From assembly GCF_041262165.1 (NCBI RefSeq), contig NZ_JBGCBY010000007.1, forward strand, positions 1 to 64,000: a stretch of DNA of 64,000 nt, given 5' to 3'. The position numbers and the translations under genes were made by a program. This DNA is from Streptacidiphilus sp041262165. GTDB lineage: Bacteria; Actinomycetota; Actinomycetes; Streptomycetales; Streptomycetaceae. Of this stretch, positions 51,841-61,012 are shown one piece after another. Numbering within the stretch: position 1 is the first letter of the stretch; every line of letters starts with the position of its first letter. The notes under the pieces are model-generated. The model was not told the origin of the DNA. It did no database searches and saw nothing but the letters and a program-made list of their open reading frames with translations.

Positions 51841-53325
51841 GTGCTGGTCTTGCGGAACGACGTTGCAGTCGGCCGGTGGCTCCGTTGGATGCGGACCGTG
51901 CTTGTCAGGGGTCTCGTGCTGCTGGCGGTATGTGCCGCGGCGATCTGGTTGGCAGTGCGGATCACGCCGGTGCAGTCGGTCACCGCAGCGGGGCAGAGCA
52001 TGCAGGTGGGGGCCGTTCAGCCGGGCTTGAGCCTGTCCGGTCCCGGAGAGCTCGATCTCTTCGGTGAGGCGATACCGACCAAGCCGCATTTCGACGGGCC
52101 GATCCGCCCACGTCTGAGGCTCGCGCACATCACCATCGACTCCCAGGTGCACCAGATCGTCCGCTCGGACGGGCACGACACCCTGGAACTGACGCTGAGT
52201 CGGCAACTGGCCGCGGGGTGGACCCGCTACTGCTTGTGGGAGACAGTCATCGCCGCCGGCTGCACCGCGGTCGTCTTCGTCGCCTTCGCCGGTGTTCGCC
52301 GCGCCTCCCGGCGCAGCATGTTCACGATGCTCGCCGCAGGCGTGGTGAGTGTCTGCGTCGTGAACGCGATCGGGGTCTACCTCCTGGCCTCGAGCACGCC
52401 GCGGGCTCTGCAACAGGTGCGCACACTCGATGACCTGGTCGGACGGAGTCCCGCACAGCCGGTGCCGGCCGCGAAGGGATCCGCACTGACCGGAGTGCGG
52501 GTGGTCGTGCTCGGCGACTCCACAGCCGCAGGGATCGGCAATCGGCTCGTCGATCACGCCACCGCGCTGGACAGGGCGTGCGGACGCAGTTCGGATTCCT
52601 ATGCTGCGGACCTTGCCGAGGTGAACGGATGGAACGTGCTGAACCTGGCCTGTCAGGGAGCCACCATCCGCGACGGCGTCCTCGGCGTGCAGTTCCGTGG
52701 CGACCAGGTGGTGCCTGCCCAACTTGCCGTCGCCCAGCGTGCCACCAGCGCGTCGACGATCATCGTGAGTATCGGCGCGAACGACATGAACTGGGCTGTG
52801 CTGACCGGCGTGTGCGCCTCCTCCCCGGTTTGCGACGACAAGGCGTCGACGGCCTACTTCCAAAAGCAGCTCGCGGCGTTCACCCAGGACTACTTCGATC
52901 TGCTCGACCAGCTCTCCGCTCTTCCCCACCATCCGAGTGTCCTGGTCAACGACTATTTCGAACCCTTCGGTCCAAACAGCGACTGCCTGGGGAAGGAAGG
53001 ACTGACCACGGCGAAGACCGCTGTTCTTCGCTCGCGCCTGGCGGACCTGAACACCGTCCTGAATCAGGGGGCGGCGACCTTCCGCTTCGCCACCGCCGTT
53101 CCGCACTTCGACGGCCACCAACTGTGCAGCGACCAGCCCTTCGTCCAGGGGACCGCCGACCAGGCCCCGCTGCATCCGACGGCAGCCGGTGAACTGGCCA
53201 TCGCCTTGGCCGACCAACAGGCTCTGGCCCAGATGCAGAGCGCCGCGACCACGCCGCCACCGCAGTCCGGACGGAGCACGACCAGCCCGGCCCCCTCGGC
53301 ACCGGCGTCCCAGGCCGGACCGTGA
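51841..53325 (+). CDS. Membrane-anchored SGNH/GDSL hydrolase
   Basis: 494 aa from GTG 51841, chosen because GCGGAGG precedes it; an in-frame ATG upstream at 51691 would overlap non-coding-looking sequence. One helix lies near 15-40 (VLVRGLVLLAVCAAAIWLAV), a further helix pair at about 125-185 and then the hydrolase domain: block I VVLGDSTAAGIGN, block III VSIGANDMNW and block V LHPTAAGELA (catalytic His). This serine-hydrolase fold cleaves esters or acyl groups. The domain probably faces outside. The C-terminal tail is Pro/Ser/Thr-rich. Confidence 0.87.
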   Translation: MLVLRNDVAVGRWLRWMRTVLVRGLVLLAVCAAAIWLAVRITPVQSVTAAGQSMQVGAVQPGLSLSGPGELDLFGEAIPTKPHFDGPIRPRLRLAHITIDSQVHQIVRSDGHDTLELTLSRQLAAGWTRYCLWETVIAAGCTAVVFVAFAGVRRASRRSMFTMLAAGVVSVCVVNAIGVYLLASSTPRALQQVRTLDDLVGRSPAQPVPAAKGSALTGVRVVVLGDSTAAGIGNRLVDHATALDRACGRSSDSYAADLAEVNGWNVLNLACQGATIRDGVLGVQFRGDQVVPAQLAVAQRATSASTIIVSIGANDMNWAVLTGVCASSPVCDDKASTAYFQKQLAAFTQDYFDLLDQLSALPHHPSVLVNDYFEPFGPNSDCLGKEGLTTAKTAVLRSRLADLNTVLNQGAATFRFATAVPHFDGHQLCSDQPFVQGTADQAPLHPTAAGELAIALADQQALAQMQSAATTPPPQSGRSTTSPAPSAPASQAGP

Positions 53326-53362
53326 ACATGACGGTTGCGGTTTCGGGTGCCGCCGGATTCGG

Positions 53363-54091
53363 TCAGGCCGCCGGAGGCCGCAGGACGTAGCCGATGCCTC
53401 GAAGGGTGTGGATCAGCTTGGGGCTGCCGTCGGCGCCGGAGTCGATCTTGCGGCGCAGGTAGGAGATGTAGGACTCGACGATGCTGAGGTCGCCGCCGAA
53501 GTCGTAGGCCCAGACGTGGTCCAGGATCTGCACCTTGGACACCACCCGGCCGGTGTTGCTCATGAGGTACTCGAGCAGCCTGAACTCGGTGGGCGACAGG
53601 AAGGCGGGCCGTCCGGCGCGCAGCGCCTGGTGGCCGATCCGGTCGAGTTCCAGATCGGCCACCACGAGGCGGTTGTCTGCTGCGGGACCGCTGGTGCGGC
53701 GCAGGATCGCCCGGATGCGGGCGATCAGTTCTTCCAGGCTGAAGGGCTTGGTGACGTAGTCGTCGCTGCCGGCCTTCAGCCCGCTGATTTTGTCGTCCGC
53801 GCTGTCCTTGGCGGTGAGGAGAATCACCGGGATGCGGTCGTGCGCGGCGTCCTTGGGCGGAGCCGCGGACTGGTCCCGCAGCCGCCGCAGCACGGTGAAG
53901 CCGTCCATGTCGGGCAGCATCACGTCCAGGACCACGAGATCTGGACGGTCCCGGGCGACGGCCTCCGCCGCCTCCGAACCGGAGGCGGCGGAGGACACGT
54001 GGAAGCCGGCGAACCGCAGGGATGCCGAGAGCAGTTCGCGGATGTTGGGTTCGTCGTCGACGATCAGGAGTTTCGCTTCGGTGGTGTGCAT
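53363..54091 (-). CDS. OmpR-family response regulator
   Basis: 242 aa from ATG 54091. Receiver (5-125) with DDEPN, VLDVMLPDMDGF and VTKPFS; then a winged helix (LSPTEFRLLEYLMSNTGRVV ... VESYISYLRRKI). No sensor kinase is adjacent, so its partner is encoded elsewhere. Its position at the end of the ABC-exporter gene set suggests it controls those genes, though it reads in the same direction and could simply be co-transcribed. Confidence 0.93.
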   Translation of the reverse strand: MHTTEAKLLIVDDEPNIRELLSASLRFAGFHVSSAASGSEAAEAVARDRPDLVVLDVMLPDMDGFTVLRRLRDQSAAPPKDAAHDRIPVILLTAKDSADDKISGLKAGSDDYVTKPFSLEELIARIRAILRRTSGPAADNRLVVADLELDRIGHQALRAGRPAFLSPTEFRLLEYLMSNTGRVVSKVQILDHVWAYDFGGDLSIVESYISYLRRKIDSGADGSPKLIHTLRGIGYVLRPPAA

Positions 54092-54167
54092 GGTTCGACC
54101 CCCGAGAGGATGGGAGAGGAGCTGGTCGGAGCGCAGGCGTGGGTATGACATCGGTGAGGACCGGATA

Positions 54168-54833
54168 TCAGCCGGCGGGTGCGCCGCCACCGAACCCGCC
54201 ACCGCCACCGCCGCCGAAGGTGGTGCCGCCTTCGGTGACGCTGCTGGCGGCGACATTGCCGGTGGAGTCGGTGGTGCCCCGGATGGTGACGGTCTGTCCG
54301 GGCTGCAGATCGGAGGTCTTGCCGGTCTTGGCGACGCTGACCGTGGTGGAGCTGCCGGTGGTGACCTTGACGACGTTGCCCGAGCTGTCCGTGACATAGA
54401 TGGTGTTGCCGTCGATCAGCTTCACTGTTCCGGTGGTGGAGCCACTACCTGCGCTGCCGCTGCCGGAACCCGACCCGGCGCCGGCGGTCCCGGTTCGGCC
54501 CGCGCCCGCAGCCGCGCCGGATCGGGCGGCTGTGAAGGGGTTGGCGGCTGTCGGGTTGTTGTTCTTCTCGACGTAGGCCCCGCCGGCGAAGGCGCCCGCA
54601 GCGATCACCCCGGTGGCGAGCAGCAGGGTGAGCCAGGGCAGCTTGCGGCGTGGCGGGGCGGCGAGTTCGGCTGCGACGTCGCGGGCGTCCGGGGACTCGG
54701 CGAGGATGTCCTCCGGGTTCGTTCCGATCTCCTGGGTGCTGTCCAGGAGCTCGGTCGCAGCCAACGGGTCCTGGTGAAACCCGGGGACGAGTGAGCCGTC
54801 GGCTTCGACGATCTCGGCACGGTGTGTGGCCAT
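54168..54833 (-). CDS. Anchored DUF5666-like Gly/Ser-rich protein
   Basis: 221 aa from ATG 54833 with AAGGAGG upstream. The cytosolic N-terminus is followed by one helix (about 80-105, LPWLTLLLATGVIAAGAFAG), a Gly/Ser/Ala linker and an extracytoplasmic beta-rich segment (TVKLIDGNTIYVTDSSGNVV; LQPGQTVTIRGTTDSTG) like DUF5666. The Gly-rich C-terminal tail resembles that of the two adaptor proteins nearby. It probably belongs to the same exporter system. Confidence 0.78.
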   Translation of the reverse strand: MATHRAEIVEADGSLVPGFHQDPLAATELLDSTQEIGTNPEDILAESPDARDVAAELAAPPRRKLPWLTLLLATGVIAAGAFAGGAYVEKNNNPTAANPFTAARSGAAAGAGRTGTAGAGSGSGSGSAGSGSTTGTVKLIDGNTIYVTDSSGNVVKVTTGSSTTVSVAKTGKTSDLQPGQTVTIRGTTDSTGNVAASSVTEGGTTFGGGGGGGFGGGAPAG

Positions 54834-54879
54834 CTCCGTTTCCCTCCTTGGGTTGTCGTGGTAGTCACTCATGGGGGTC

Positions 54880-56091
54880 TCACTCATGGCGCAGCGCGTC
54901 GATCGGGCGTAGCCCGGCCGCGCGGTTGGCGGGGTAGCTGCCGAAGAACAGTCCGATGGCGACGGCGATCCCGAAGGCCCCGTACACCGAGGAGGGGATC
55001 ACCACCGGTTTGATGCCGACGATGGTGAAGTGCGCCCCGATGAGTGCGGTCACCACCCCCAGGCCACCGCCGATCAGTGACAGCAGGGTCGACTCGGCCA
55101 GGAACTGTCCGAGGATCACGCCCTTGGGCGCGCCGATGGCCTTGCGGATGCCGATCTCCCGGGTCCGTTCGGTGACGGTGACCAGCATGATGTTGGTGAT
55201 CCCGATCCCGCCGACCAGCAGCGAGATGGCCGCGACCGCGCCCAGCAGCACCGTGAACGTCTGGGTACTGGAGGAGCGGGTGGCCAGCAGGGTCGCCTGG
55301 CTGCTGACCCGGAAGTCGACCGCCGTGGCGCTGGAGATGCCGTGCGTGCCCATCAGGATCGTGGTGATCTCGTTGGTGGCCTGGGTGGTGGCGGAGGCGG
55401 ACTTCGCCTCGACCAGGATCTGGTTGACCGACCCGAAGCCGGTGAAGGCGTTCTGCACCGTCGGCAGCGGGGCGATGATGGTGTCGTCCGGGTCCTGGAA
55501 GCCGCTGCCGCTGCCCTTGGTGGCGAGTTCGCCGACGACGGTGAACGGCGTGCCGCCGAGGGTGATCACCTTGCCGATCGGGCTCGCCGTGCCGAACAGG
55601 TCGGTGGCCGTCGTCGAGCCGATGACGCACACCTTGCGGGAGTTCAGGACGTCGTCGTCGCTGAAGTAGTCGCCGGAGGCGACCTTGCTGTTGGACGCCT
55701 CGAAGTACGCCGGGTAGGTCCCGACCACCGAGCTGACCGTGTGGGAGGTGCCGTTGTACAGGGCTGTCTGCGAGGTGGTGACCTCGGGGGCCACTCCCGC
55801 TATGTCCGGGGCCTGGCTGGTGTCCGCCAGCGCCTTGGCGTCGGTGACCGTCAGCGGCTTGGTGCTGGTCGCGGTGGAGGTGGCGGACGAGGTCCCCGAC
55901 GACACGGTGAGGGCGTTGGTGCCCAGCGCGTCGATGGAGTTCACCACCGCCTGAGAGGAGCCGTTGCCGACCGCCAGCAGGAGGATGACCGCGGCGACAC
56001 CGATCAGGATGCCGAGCATGGTCAGCCCCGAGCGGACCTTGTTGGCAGCGAGTCCGCCGACGGCGAAGCGAAGTGTCTGGAGCGGGTTCAC
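54880..56091 (-). CDS. MacB-type ABC transporter permease
   Basis: 403 aa with a FtsX-like fold: helix 1 near 20-45 (SGLTMLGILIGVAAVILLLA), a large extracytoplasmic domain of about 220 residues, then three helices. The motif GIRKAIGAPK between helices is characteristic. MacB-type permeases move substrates from the outer membrane face using the mechanotransmission mechanism. ATG overlaps the ATPase gene stop by 4 bp. Confidence 0.92.
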   Translation of the reverse strand: MNPLQTLRFAVGGLAANKVRSGLTMLGILIGVAAVILLLAVGNGSSQAVVNSIDALGTNALTVSSGTSSATSTATSTKPLTVTDAKALADTSQAPDIAGVAPEVTTSQTALYNGTSHTVSSVVGTYPAYFEASNSKVASGDYFSDDDVLNSRKVCVIGSTTATDLFGTASPIGKVITLGGTPFTVVGELATKGSGSGFQDPDDTIIAPLPTVQNAFTGFGSVNQILVEAKSASATTQATNEITTILMGTHGISSATAVDFRVSSQATLLATRSSSTQTFTVLLGAVAAISLLVGGIGITNIMLVTVTERTREIGIRKAIGAPKGVILGQFLAESTLLSLIGGGLGVVTALIGAHFTIVGIKPVVIPSSVYGAFGIAVAIGLFFGSYPANRAAGLRPIDALRHE

Positions 56092-56990
56092 CCCTGGACT
56101 CCCGTCTGTACGTGGTTCTGTACGTGCAGTGAGTTCTCCGCGAATCCGAGCGGGTCGAGCAGCGCCGGCGGTGGGCCGACGATCTGCGCCTGCCGCACGT
56201 CCTCGTAGACCCGGCCGTCCACCAGGCGCACCACGCGTTTGGCGTGCCGGGCCACCTCGTCCTCGTGCGTGATCAGGACCACGGTGCGGCCGGAGGCGTT
56301 GAGCCGGTCGACGATGGCCAGGACGTCGTCGGTGCTACGGCTGTCCAGGTTGCCGGTCGGCTCGTCCGCCAGCAGCATCGCCGGTGCCGTCACCAGCGCA
56401 CGGGCCACCGCCACACGCTGCTGCTGGCCACCTGACAGCTCCTGGGGACGGTGGCCCGCCCGCTCGGCCAGACCCACCAGCCCCAACGCCGCCATCGCCC
56501 GACGGCGGCGCTCCTTGGCCTTCACCCCCGCGTACGCCAGCGGCAGCTCGACCTGGGCGACCGCCGTGGTGCGCGGCACCAGGTTGAACGACTGGAAGAT
56601 GAACCCGATCTTGCGGTTCCGCACCAGCGACAGCTGGTGCTCGTCCAAGCCGCCCACATCGATGCCGTCCAGCAGATATCGGCCCGAGGTCGGTGCGTCC
56701 AGGCAGCCCAGGATGTTCATCAAGGTCGACTTGCCGGACCCCGAACTACCCATGATGGCGACGAAATCGCCCTCATGGATCGTCAGGTCCACTCCCTGGG
56801 GCCGCCCCCGGTCGTCCGGCGGGCCGGCCAGCGCGTGGACCGCCGCCTCGCCCTCGCCGTACGACTTCACCAACCGCTGCACGGTGATCACCGGGACCGG
56901 CTCATCGGCCTGGTGGGACTGCTCGGGGACTCGGCGCGCCGCGATGCCGCGACGTCGCAGGGTCGCCAGGGTCGGCAGGGAATGGCTCAT
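56088..56990 (-). CDS. MacB/LolD-type ABC ATPase
   Basis: 300 aa. Walker A GSSGSGKST, signature LSGGQQQRVAVARAL, Walker B MLLADEPTGNLD and H-loop ITHE. The ~40-residue N-terminal extension before VITVQRLVKSYG is unusual for the family, and the start may be shorter. It partners with the permease downstream and the adaptor upstream, the three genes overlapping by 4 bp each. Confidence 0.92.
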   Translation of the reverse strand: MSHSLPTLATLRRRGIAARRVPEQSHQADEPVPVITVQRLVKSYGEGEAAVHALAGPPDDRGRPQGVDLTIHEGDFVAIMGSSGSGKSTLMNILGCLDAPTSGRYLLDGIDVGGLDEHQLSLVRNRKIGFIFQSFNLVPRTTAVAQVELPLAYAGVKAKERRRRAMAALGLVGLAERAGHRPQELSGGQQQRVAVARALVTAPAMLLADEPTGNLDSRSTDDVLAIVDRLNASGRTVVLITHEDEVARHAKRVVRLVDGRVYEDVRQAQIVGPPPALLDPLGFAENSLHVQNHVQTGVQG

Positions 56991-58516
56991 CCTCGACCAC
57001 CCCCGCCGGTACCGAGAGCACCAGCCGCGGCGCCGCCACCGGTGCGCCCGCCGCCCGCGCCGCCGGGGAAGGCGCCGCTCGGGAAGCCGTTGCCGCCGCC
57101 GGCCGAGACCACGGTCAGCTGGACCTTCTCACCCACGGTGACCCCGTTGGTGATCTGTACCTCGGTGTCGCCCTGCACGCCGACCGTCACGGTCTGGCGG
57201 GTGGTGGCGCCGTTCGCGCCGACGATGGTGACCGAGCTGTTGGCACCCGTACCGCTGATCGCGGTGGTCGGCACATACAGCGCGTCGGTCGCCTCGGCGG
57301 TCGTCACCTGCACGCTGGCGCTCAGCCCGGTCCGCAGATTGCTGGTGTCGCTGGTGACGGCCAGCAGCGCGGCGTACTGGACCGCACTGGAGGAGGAACC
57401 GCCGCCGGAGGATGAGCTGCTGCTCACGGGGACCGAACTGATCGACAGCACCTTCGCGTTGAGCGTGGTGCCGGCCTCGGCGTTCAAGGTGACCGTGGCG
57501 GCCTGACCGGACTGCAGCTTCAACGCGTCGGACTCGGAGAAGTCCGCCGAAACCTCCATGCCCGTGGGGTTGGTGATGACCACAAATCCGCTGGGTGTTG
57601 AGGAGGAGCTGGAAGTGGAGGAGGAAGAGGAGTTAGCACTGGAACCACCGCCCGACGAGCCGGAGCCGGTGCCGGAGGCCGTGTCGCCGACCTTTCCGGA
57701 CACCGAGGCGACCGTGCCGCTCTCCGGCGCGATGATCACCGTGCCGGCCACCGCCCGCTGAGCTGCGGCGACCGCGTTCTCTGCCGCCGTCACCTGCTCC
57801 TGCGCCTGGGCCAACTGGGCAGCGTTCACCGTCGGCGTGGGCGTGGGCGTCGCACTGGGAGTGCTGGCGGCGACATAGGAGGCGGGCTGCACGACCACAC
57901 TGCCAGAGCTCACCGCACGGGCCTTCGCCGTCGAGGAGGCGCTCGCCGAGGGAGAGGGACTTGTCGTAGGCGTCGCCGTCCTGGCGGGAGTGGAGCCGGC
58001 CGTGGGGGCCGGGCTCGGCACGCGACTCGACGAGGGGGACGTGGTCGCGCTGGAACCGCCGGACCCACTGGAGCTGCCCGAGCCCGAGCCCGAGCCCGAT
58101 CCCGACCCGGTGCTGGTGGTCGAGCTGTTGCCCGCCTCCACACTGGTCAGGTTCGCCTGCGCGGACGACAGCGTGGCCTGCGCCGTGCTGAGCGTCTGGT
58201 TGGCGGACGTCGGATCGACCTTCGCCAGCACCTGCCCGGCCGTGACATGGGCGCCTGCCGCGACATCGACCTCGGTCACCGTGCCACCGGTGACGAAGTT
58301 GACTCCCGCGTTGGAGGGGGAGACCAGCGAGCCCGAGCCGGAGACCGTCGCCTGCACCGTCCCCTGGGCCACGGTTGCGGTCTTCGCAGCCGCGGCCTTG
58401 GTGGCGGAACTGCCTTGGTTCACCGCCGCGTACGCGGCACCTGCGCCCGCCACCAGCACGAGGCCCAGTGCGGAATTGAACAGGGCGGCTCTGCGCCGCC
58501 GTGGAAGCACCTTCAT
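56987..58516 (-). CDS. HlyD-like exporter adaptor with Ser/Thr-rich insert
   Basis: 509 aa. The N-terminal anchor (about 11-32, ALFNSALGLVLVAGAGAAYA) is followed by a lipoyl-like half (GGTVTEVDVAAGAHVTAGQV), a hairpin interrupted by a Ser/Gly/Thr-rich insert of about 100 residues, then the second lipoyl half and beta-barrel. In Gram-positive MacB-like systems such adaptors sit outside the membrane and are thought to guide substrate through the wall. A shorter paralogue without most of the insert is encoded at 59543-60730. Confidence 0.9.
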   Translation of the reverse strand: MKVLPRRRRAALFNSALGLVLVAGAGAAYAAVNQGSSATKAAAAKTATVAQGTVQATVSGSGSLVSPSNAGVNFVTGGTVTEVDVAAGAHVTAGQVLAKVDPTSANQTLSTAQATLSSAQANLTSVEAGNSSTTSTGSGSGSGSGSGSSSGSGGSSATTSPSSSRVPSPAPTAGSTPARTATPTTSPSPSASASSTAKARAVSSGSVVVQPASYVAASTPSATPTPTPTVNAAQLAQAQEQVTAAENAVAAAQRAVAGTVIIAPESGTVASVSGKVGDTASGTGSGSSGGGSSANSSSSSTSSSSSTPSGFVVITNPTGMEVSADFSESDALKLQSGQAATVTLNAEAGTTLNAKVLSISSVPVSSSSSSGGGSSSSAVQYAALLAVTSDTSNLRTGLSASVQVTTAEATDALYVPTTAISGTGANSSVTIVGANGATTRQTVTVGVQGDTEVQITNGVTVGEKVQLTVVSAGGGNGFPSGAFPGGAGGGRTGGGAAAGALGTGGGGRG

Positions 58517-58806
58517 AGCGCCGCAGCCTGAACCGGCTTCCTATCCGTGCCTGCCCCGAATCTGGGAGTTCGCTGCGGCCGTTGCGGCCCGAAGCCACCC
58601 ACCAACCTGTGCATATCGGGCGGTAGCTGGTTATTCAGCGCGTCGATCACATCTTTCGCGAATCAGATCCCAGGAAATCAGCAGTCTTCGCCCAGGGCGC
58701 CCCTACACCCGTGCGGTTGGGTCTCCTGCAGGTGGTCGCATGCTCACCCGAACCCGCCACCATCACGCCCTGCACAGCCCGCAACAGTACGGAGGAACCA
58801 CCGGTC

Positions 58807-59370
58807 ATGATGAGAAGCACCAGCAGGACGACGACCCCACGGGTCCTCGCCGCAGCCGGCCTCCTCGCGTCAGGGGCACTGCTGCTCACCGGATGCTCCT
58901 CCGGCTCCACAGCACCCGCCGCAGGTGCCGCGGCATCCGCCGGCGCAAGCGGTTCGTCGCAGTTCACGCAGTACAGCGACTGTCTGAAGTCCCACGGCGT
59001 CACCTTGCCCAGCGGACGCCCAGGTGGGCGTCCCTCCGGCGCGGCACGTCCCAGCGGGCGTCCGAGCGGTGGTGCCGGTGGATTCGGCGGCGCTTCGGCC
59101 AACCCGTCCCAGGCCGCGGCCATGCAGGCATGCGCGTCGCTGCGCCCCCAGGGCCAAGGTGGATTCGGCGGCGGGGGCGGCGCCGGCACCACCGCGTCGG
59201 CGGCCTTCATCAGCTGCATGAAGGACAACGGCGTGACCGTGACGCCCCAACAGGTCCGCGGCATCAGCACCAGCACCGACTCGAAAACCGTCGCCGCACT
59301 GAAGGTCTGCAAGGCCCTGCTGCCTACCGGGGGCCCTGGGACGGCGCCGACGGCGACCCCCAGCTCCTGA
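58807..59370 (+). CDS. Lipoprotein, Gly/Pro/Ser-rich
   Basis: 187 aa from ATG 58807 with GGAGG upstream. Lipobox LLTGC near residue 28 (LLASGALLLTGCSSGS). Two similar segments each carry a conserved pair, YSDCLKSHGVTLP and FISCMKDNGVTVTP, followed by a distal cysteine (MQACASLRP and LKVCKALLP), suggesting an internal duplication with two disulphides. Similar lipoproteins flank ABC adaptors in actinomycetes. Role unknown; probably related to the exporter. It is divergent from the adaptor at 56987-58516. The 290-bp gap 58517-58806 between them shows no clear operator. Confidence 0.82.
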   Translation: MMRSTSRTTTPRVLAAAGLLASGALLLTGCSSGSTAPAAGAAASAGASGSSQFTQYSDCLKSHGVTLPSGRPGGRPSGAARPSGRPSGGAGGFGGASANPSQAAAMQACASLRPQGQGGFGGGGGAGTTASAAFISCMKDNGVTVTPQQVRGISTSTDSKTVAALKVCKALLPTGGPGTAPTATPSS

Positions 59371-59391
59371 CCGTCCCGGCTTCACCAGCGC

Positions 59392-59441
59392 AACCCCAGG
59401 TTGGGCGGTACCGGCATTCCGGTACCGCCCAACCTGGGGTT
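59392..59441. terminator. Perfect 23-bp-arm bidirectional terminator
   Basis: Arms 59392-59414 and 59419-59441 are exact complements with a CATT loop. The right side runs into TTT and the left, read on the other strand, starts AACCCC. It lies between the convergent lipoprotein and second adaptor genes and should stop both transcripts. Confidence 0.85.
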
Positions 59442-59542
59442 TCTGCTGCGGGTTTCGGCTGCCGTGGTACCCGTCGCCCGGGTGCCGGCGGTGCCGGCTG
59501 GTGCCGTCGGGTCTCTCCGGCGAGGCGACGGCTACCGCCGGG

Positions 59543-60730
59543 TCATCCTCGTCCGCCCCCACCCCCGCCCCCGCCAGTGCCACCGCGACCCGCACCGCCG
59601 AAGCCGCCGGCACCCCCGCCAAAGCCGCCGCCGGACCCTCCGGTTGTTGCCACCGTGGTCACCTGCACCTTCTGCCCCTCCGTGAGGCCGCTGGCGATCT
59701 GCACGTCGCTGTCTCCGGCCAGGCCCACCGTGACGCTCTGCGTCCGCGTTGTGCCGTTCGCCTCGACCACGGTCGCCGTGCGGGTGGTGCCCGTACCGGT
59801 GAGCGCGGCCGTCGGCAGATAGAGGGCGTTGTCCGCCTCACCGGTCAGCACCGACACAGTCGCGCTCAGACCAGTCCTAAGACTGCTGGTGTCGCTGGTG
59901 ATGGCGAGGACAGCGGCGTACGTGACAGCGCTGCCGGAGCTGCTGGCGGGCAGTGAACTGATGGAAAGGACCTTGGCGTTGAGCTCGGTGCTGGTCCCGG
60001 CGTTGAGGGTGACCGAGGCGGACTGACCGGCCTTCACCTTGAGCGCGTCGGCCTCGGCGAAGTCCGCCGAGACCTCCATGCCACCGGGATTGGCGATCAC
60101 CACGAAACCGCTGGGTGTGGACGAGGAGGTGCTGGAGCTGCCGCTGGACACCGCGTCGCCGACCTTGCCGGTCACCGAGTTGACCGTGCCGGAAATCGGG
60201 GCTGTGAGGACTGTTCCGGCCACGGCGGCCTGCGCGGCAGTCACCGAGTTCTGCGCCGCGGTGACCTGAGCCTGGGCCGAGGTCAGCTCGGAGGCATTCA
60301 CCGTCGGGGTGGACGTCACACCGTTGCTGCTGGTGGCTGTCGGGTTCTCGACCTGAGTCAGGTTGGCCTGCGCGGCGGTCAGTTTGGCCTGGGCCGTGGA
60401 GAGGGTCTCGTTGGCCGCGGTGGGATCGACCTTGGCGAGCACCTCGCCCTTGGTGACCTTGGAGCCCGGCTGCACATTCACCTGGGTGACGGTGCCACCG
60501 GTCGCAAAGTTCACACCTGCGTCGCTCGGCGAGTACAGCGAGCCGGTGCCACCGACCGTCGCCAGCACCAGCCCCTTGGCGACCGTGTAGGTGGTGGTAT
60601 TGGACTTGCTCGCGCTGCTACTTGTCGAGGTCTTCACGGCGGCATAAGCCGCTCCCGAACCGGCGACGAGCAGCACTGCGAGAGCAGGGTTCAGCAGAGC
60701 GGCCCTACGCCGCTGGGGGAGCACCTTCAT
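59543..60730 (-). CDS. HlyD-like exporter adaptor (paralogue)
   Basis: 395 aa from ATG 60730. Same order as the 509-aa adaptor: anchor (ALLNPALAVLLVAGSGAAYA), lipoyl half (GGTVTQVNVQPGSKVTKGEV), hairpin with only a short insert, second half (MEVSADFAEADALKVKAGQS) and a Gly-rich tail. The first residues (MKVLPQRRRAALLNPAL) and the bases just upstream of the ATG (CAGGCTGCG-CGCT) match the other adaptor, indicating duplication. No permease or ATPase accompanies it, so it may share the neighbouring exporter. Confidence 0.88.
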   Translation of the reverse strand: MKVLPQRRRAALLNPALAVLLVAGSGAAYAAVKTSTSSSASKSNTTTYTVAKGLVLATVGGTGSLYSPSDAGVNFATGGTVTQVNVQPGSKVTKGEVLAKVDPTAANETLSTAQAKLTAAQANLTQVENPTATSSNGVTSTPTVNASELTSAQAQVTAAQNSVTAAQAAVAGTVLTAPISGTVNSVTGKVGDAVSSGSSSTSSSTPSGFVVIANPGGMEVSADFAEADALKVKAGQSASVTLNAGTSTELNAKVLSISSLPASSSGSAVTYAAVLAITSDTSSLRTGLSATVSVLTGEADNALYLPTAALTGTGTTRTATVVEANGTTRTQSVTVGLAGDSDVQIASGLTEGQKVQVTTVATTGGSGGGFGGGAGGFGGAGRGGTGGGGGGGGRG

Positions 60731-61012
60731 AGCGACGCAGCCTGGTCCGGTCCCCAATCGAAGCCCTGTACGGAGTCTGGGAACTGGCTGACAACCCAGG
60801 ACCTCCCGCCGGCCCATCGCCCAAGCCCCAAGCCTCAGCGGGCGAGTAGTCGCCACCGCCGGCCCAAGGGCACCCCCGGGAATACCAGCGAACTCACAGG
60901 ACCTTACGACGGCACCAACATCATGTTGGATGAGGCATCCGGTCGCCGCTGCTACTCGGACCGGGCCGAGCCCAGGATGATCTCCGGGAAGTCCTGCCGG
61001 GCGGGCGGGCCG

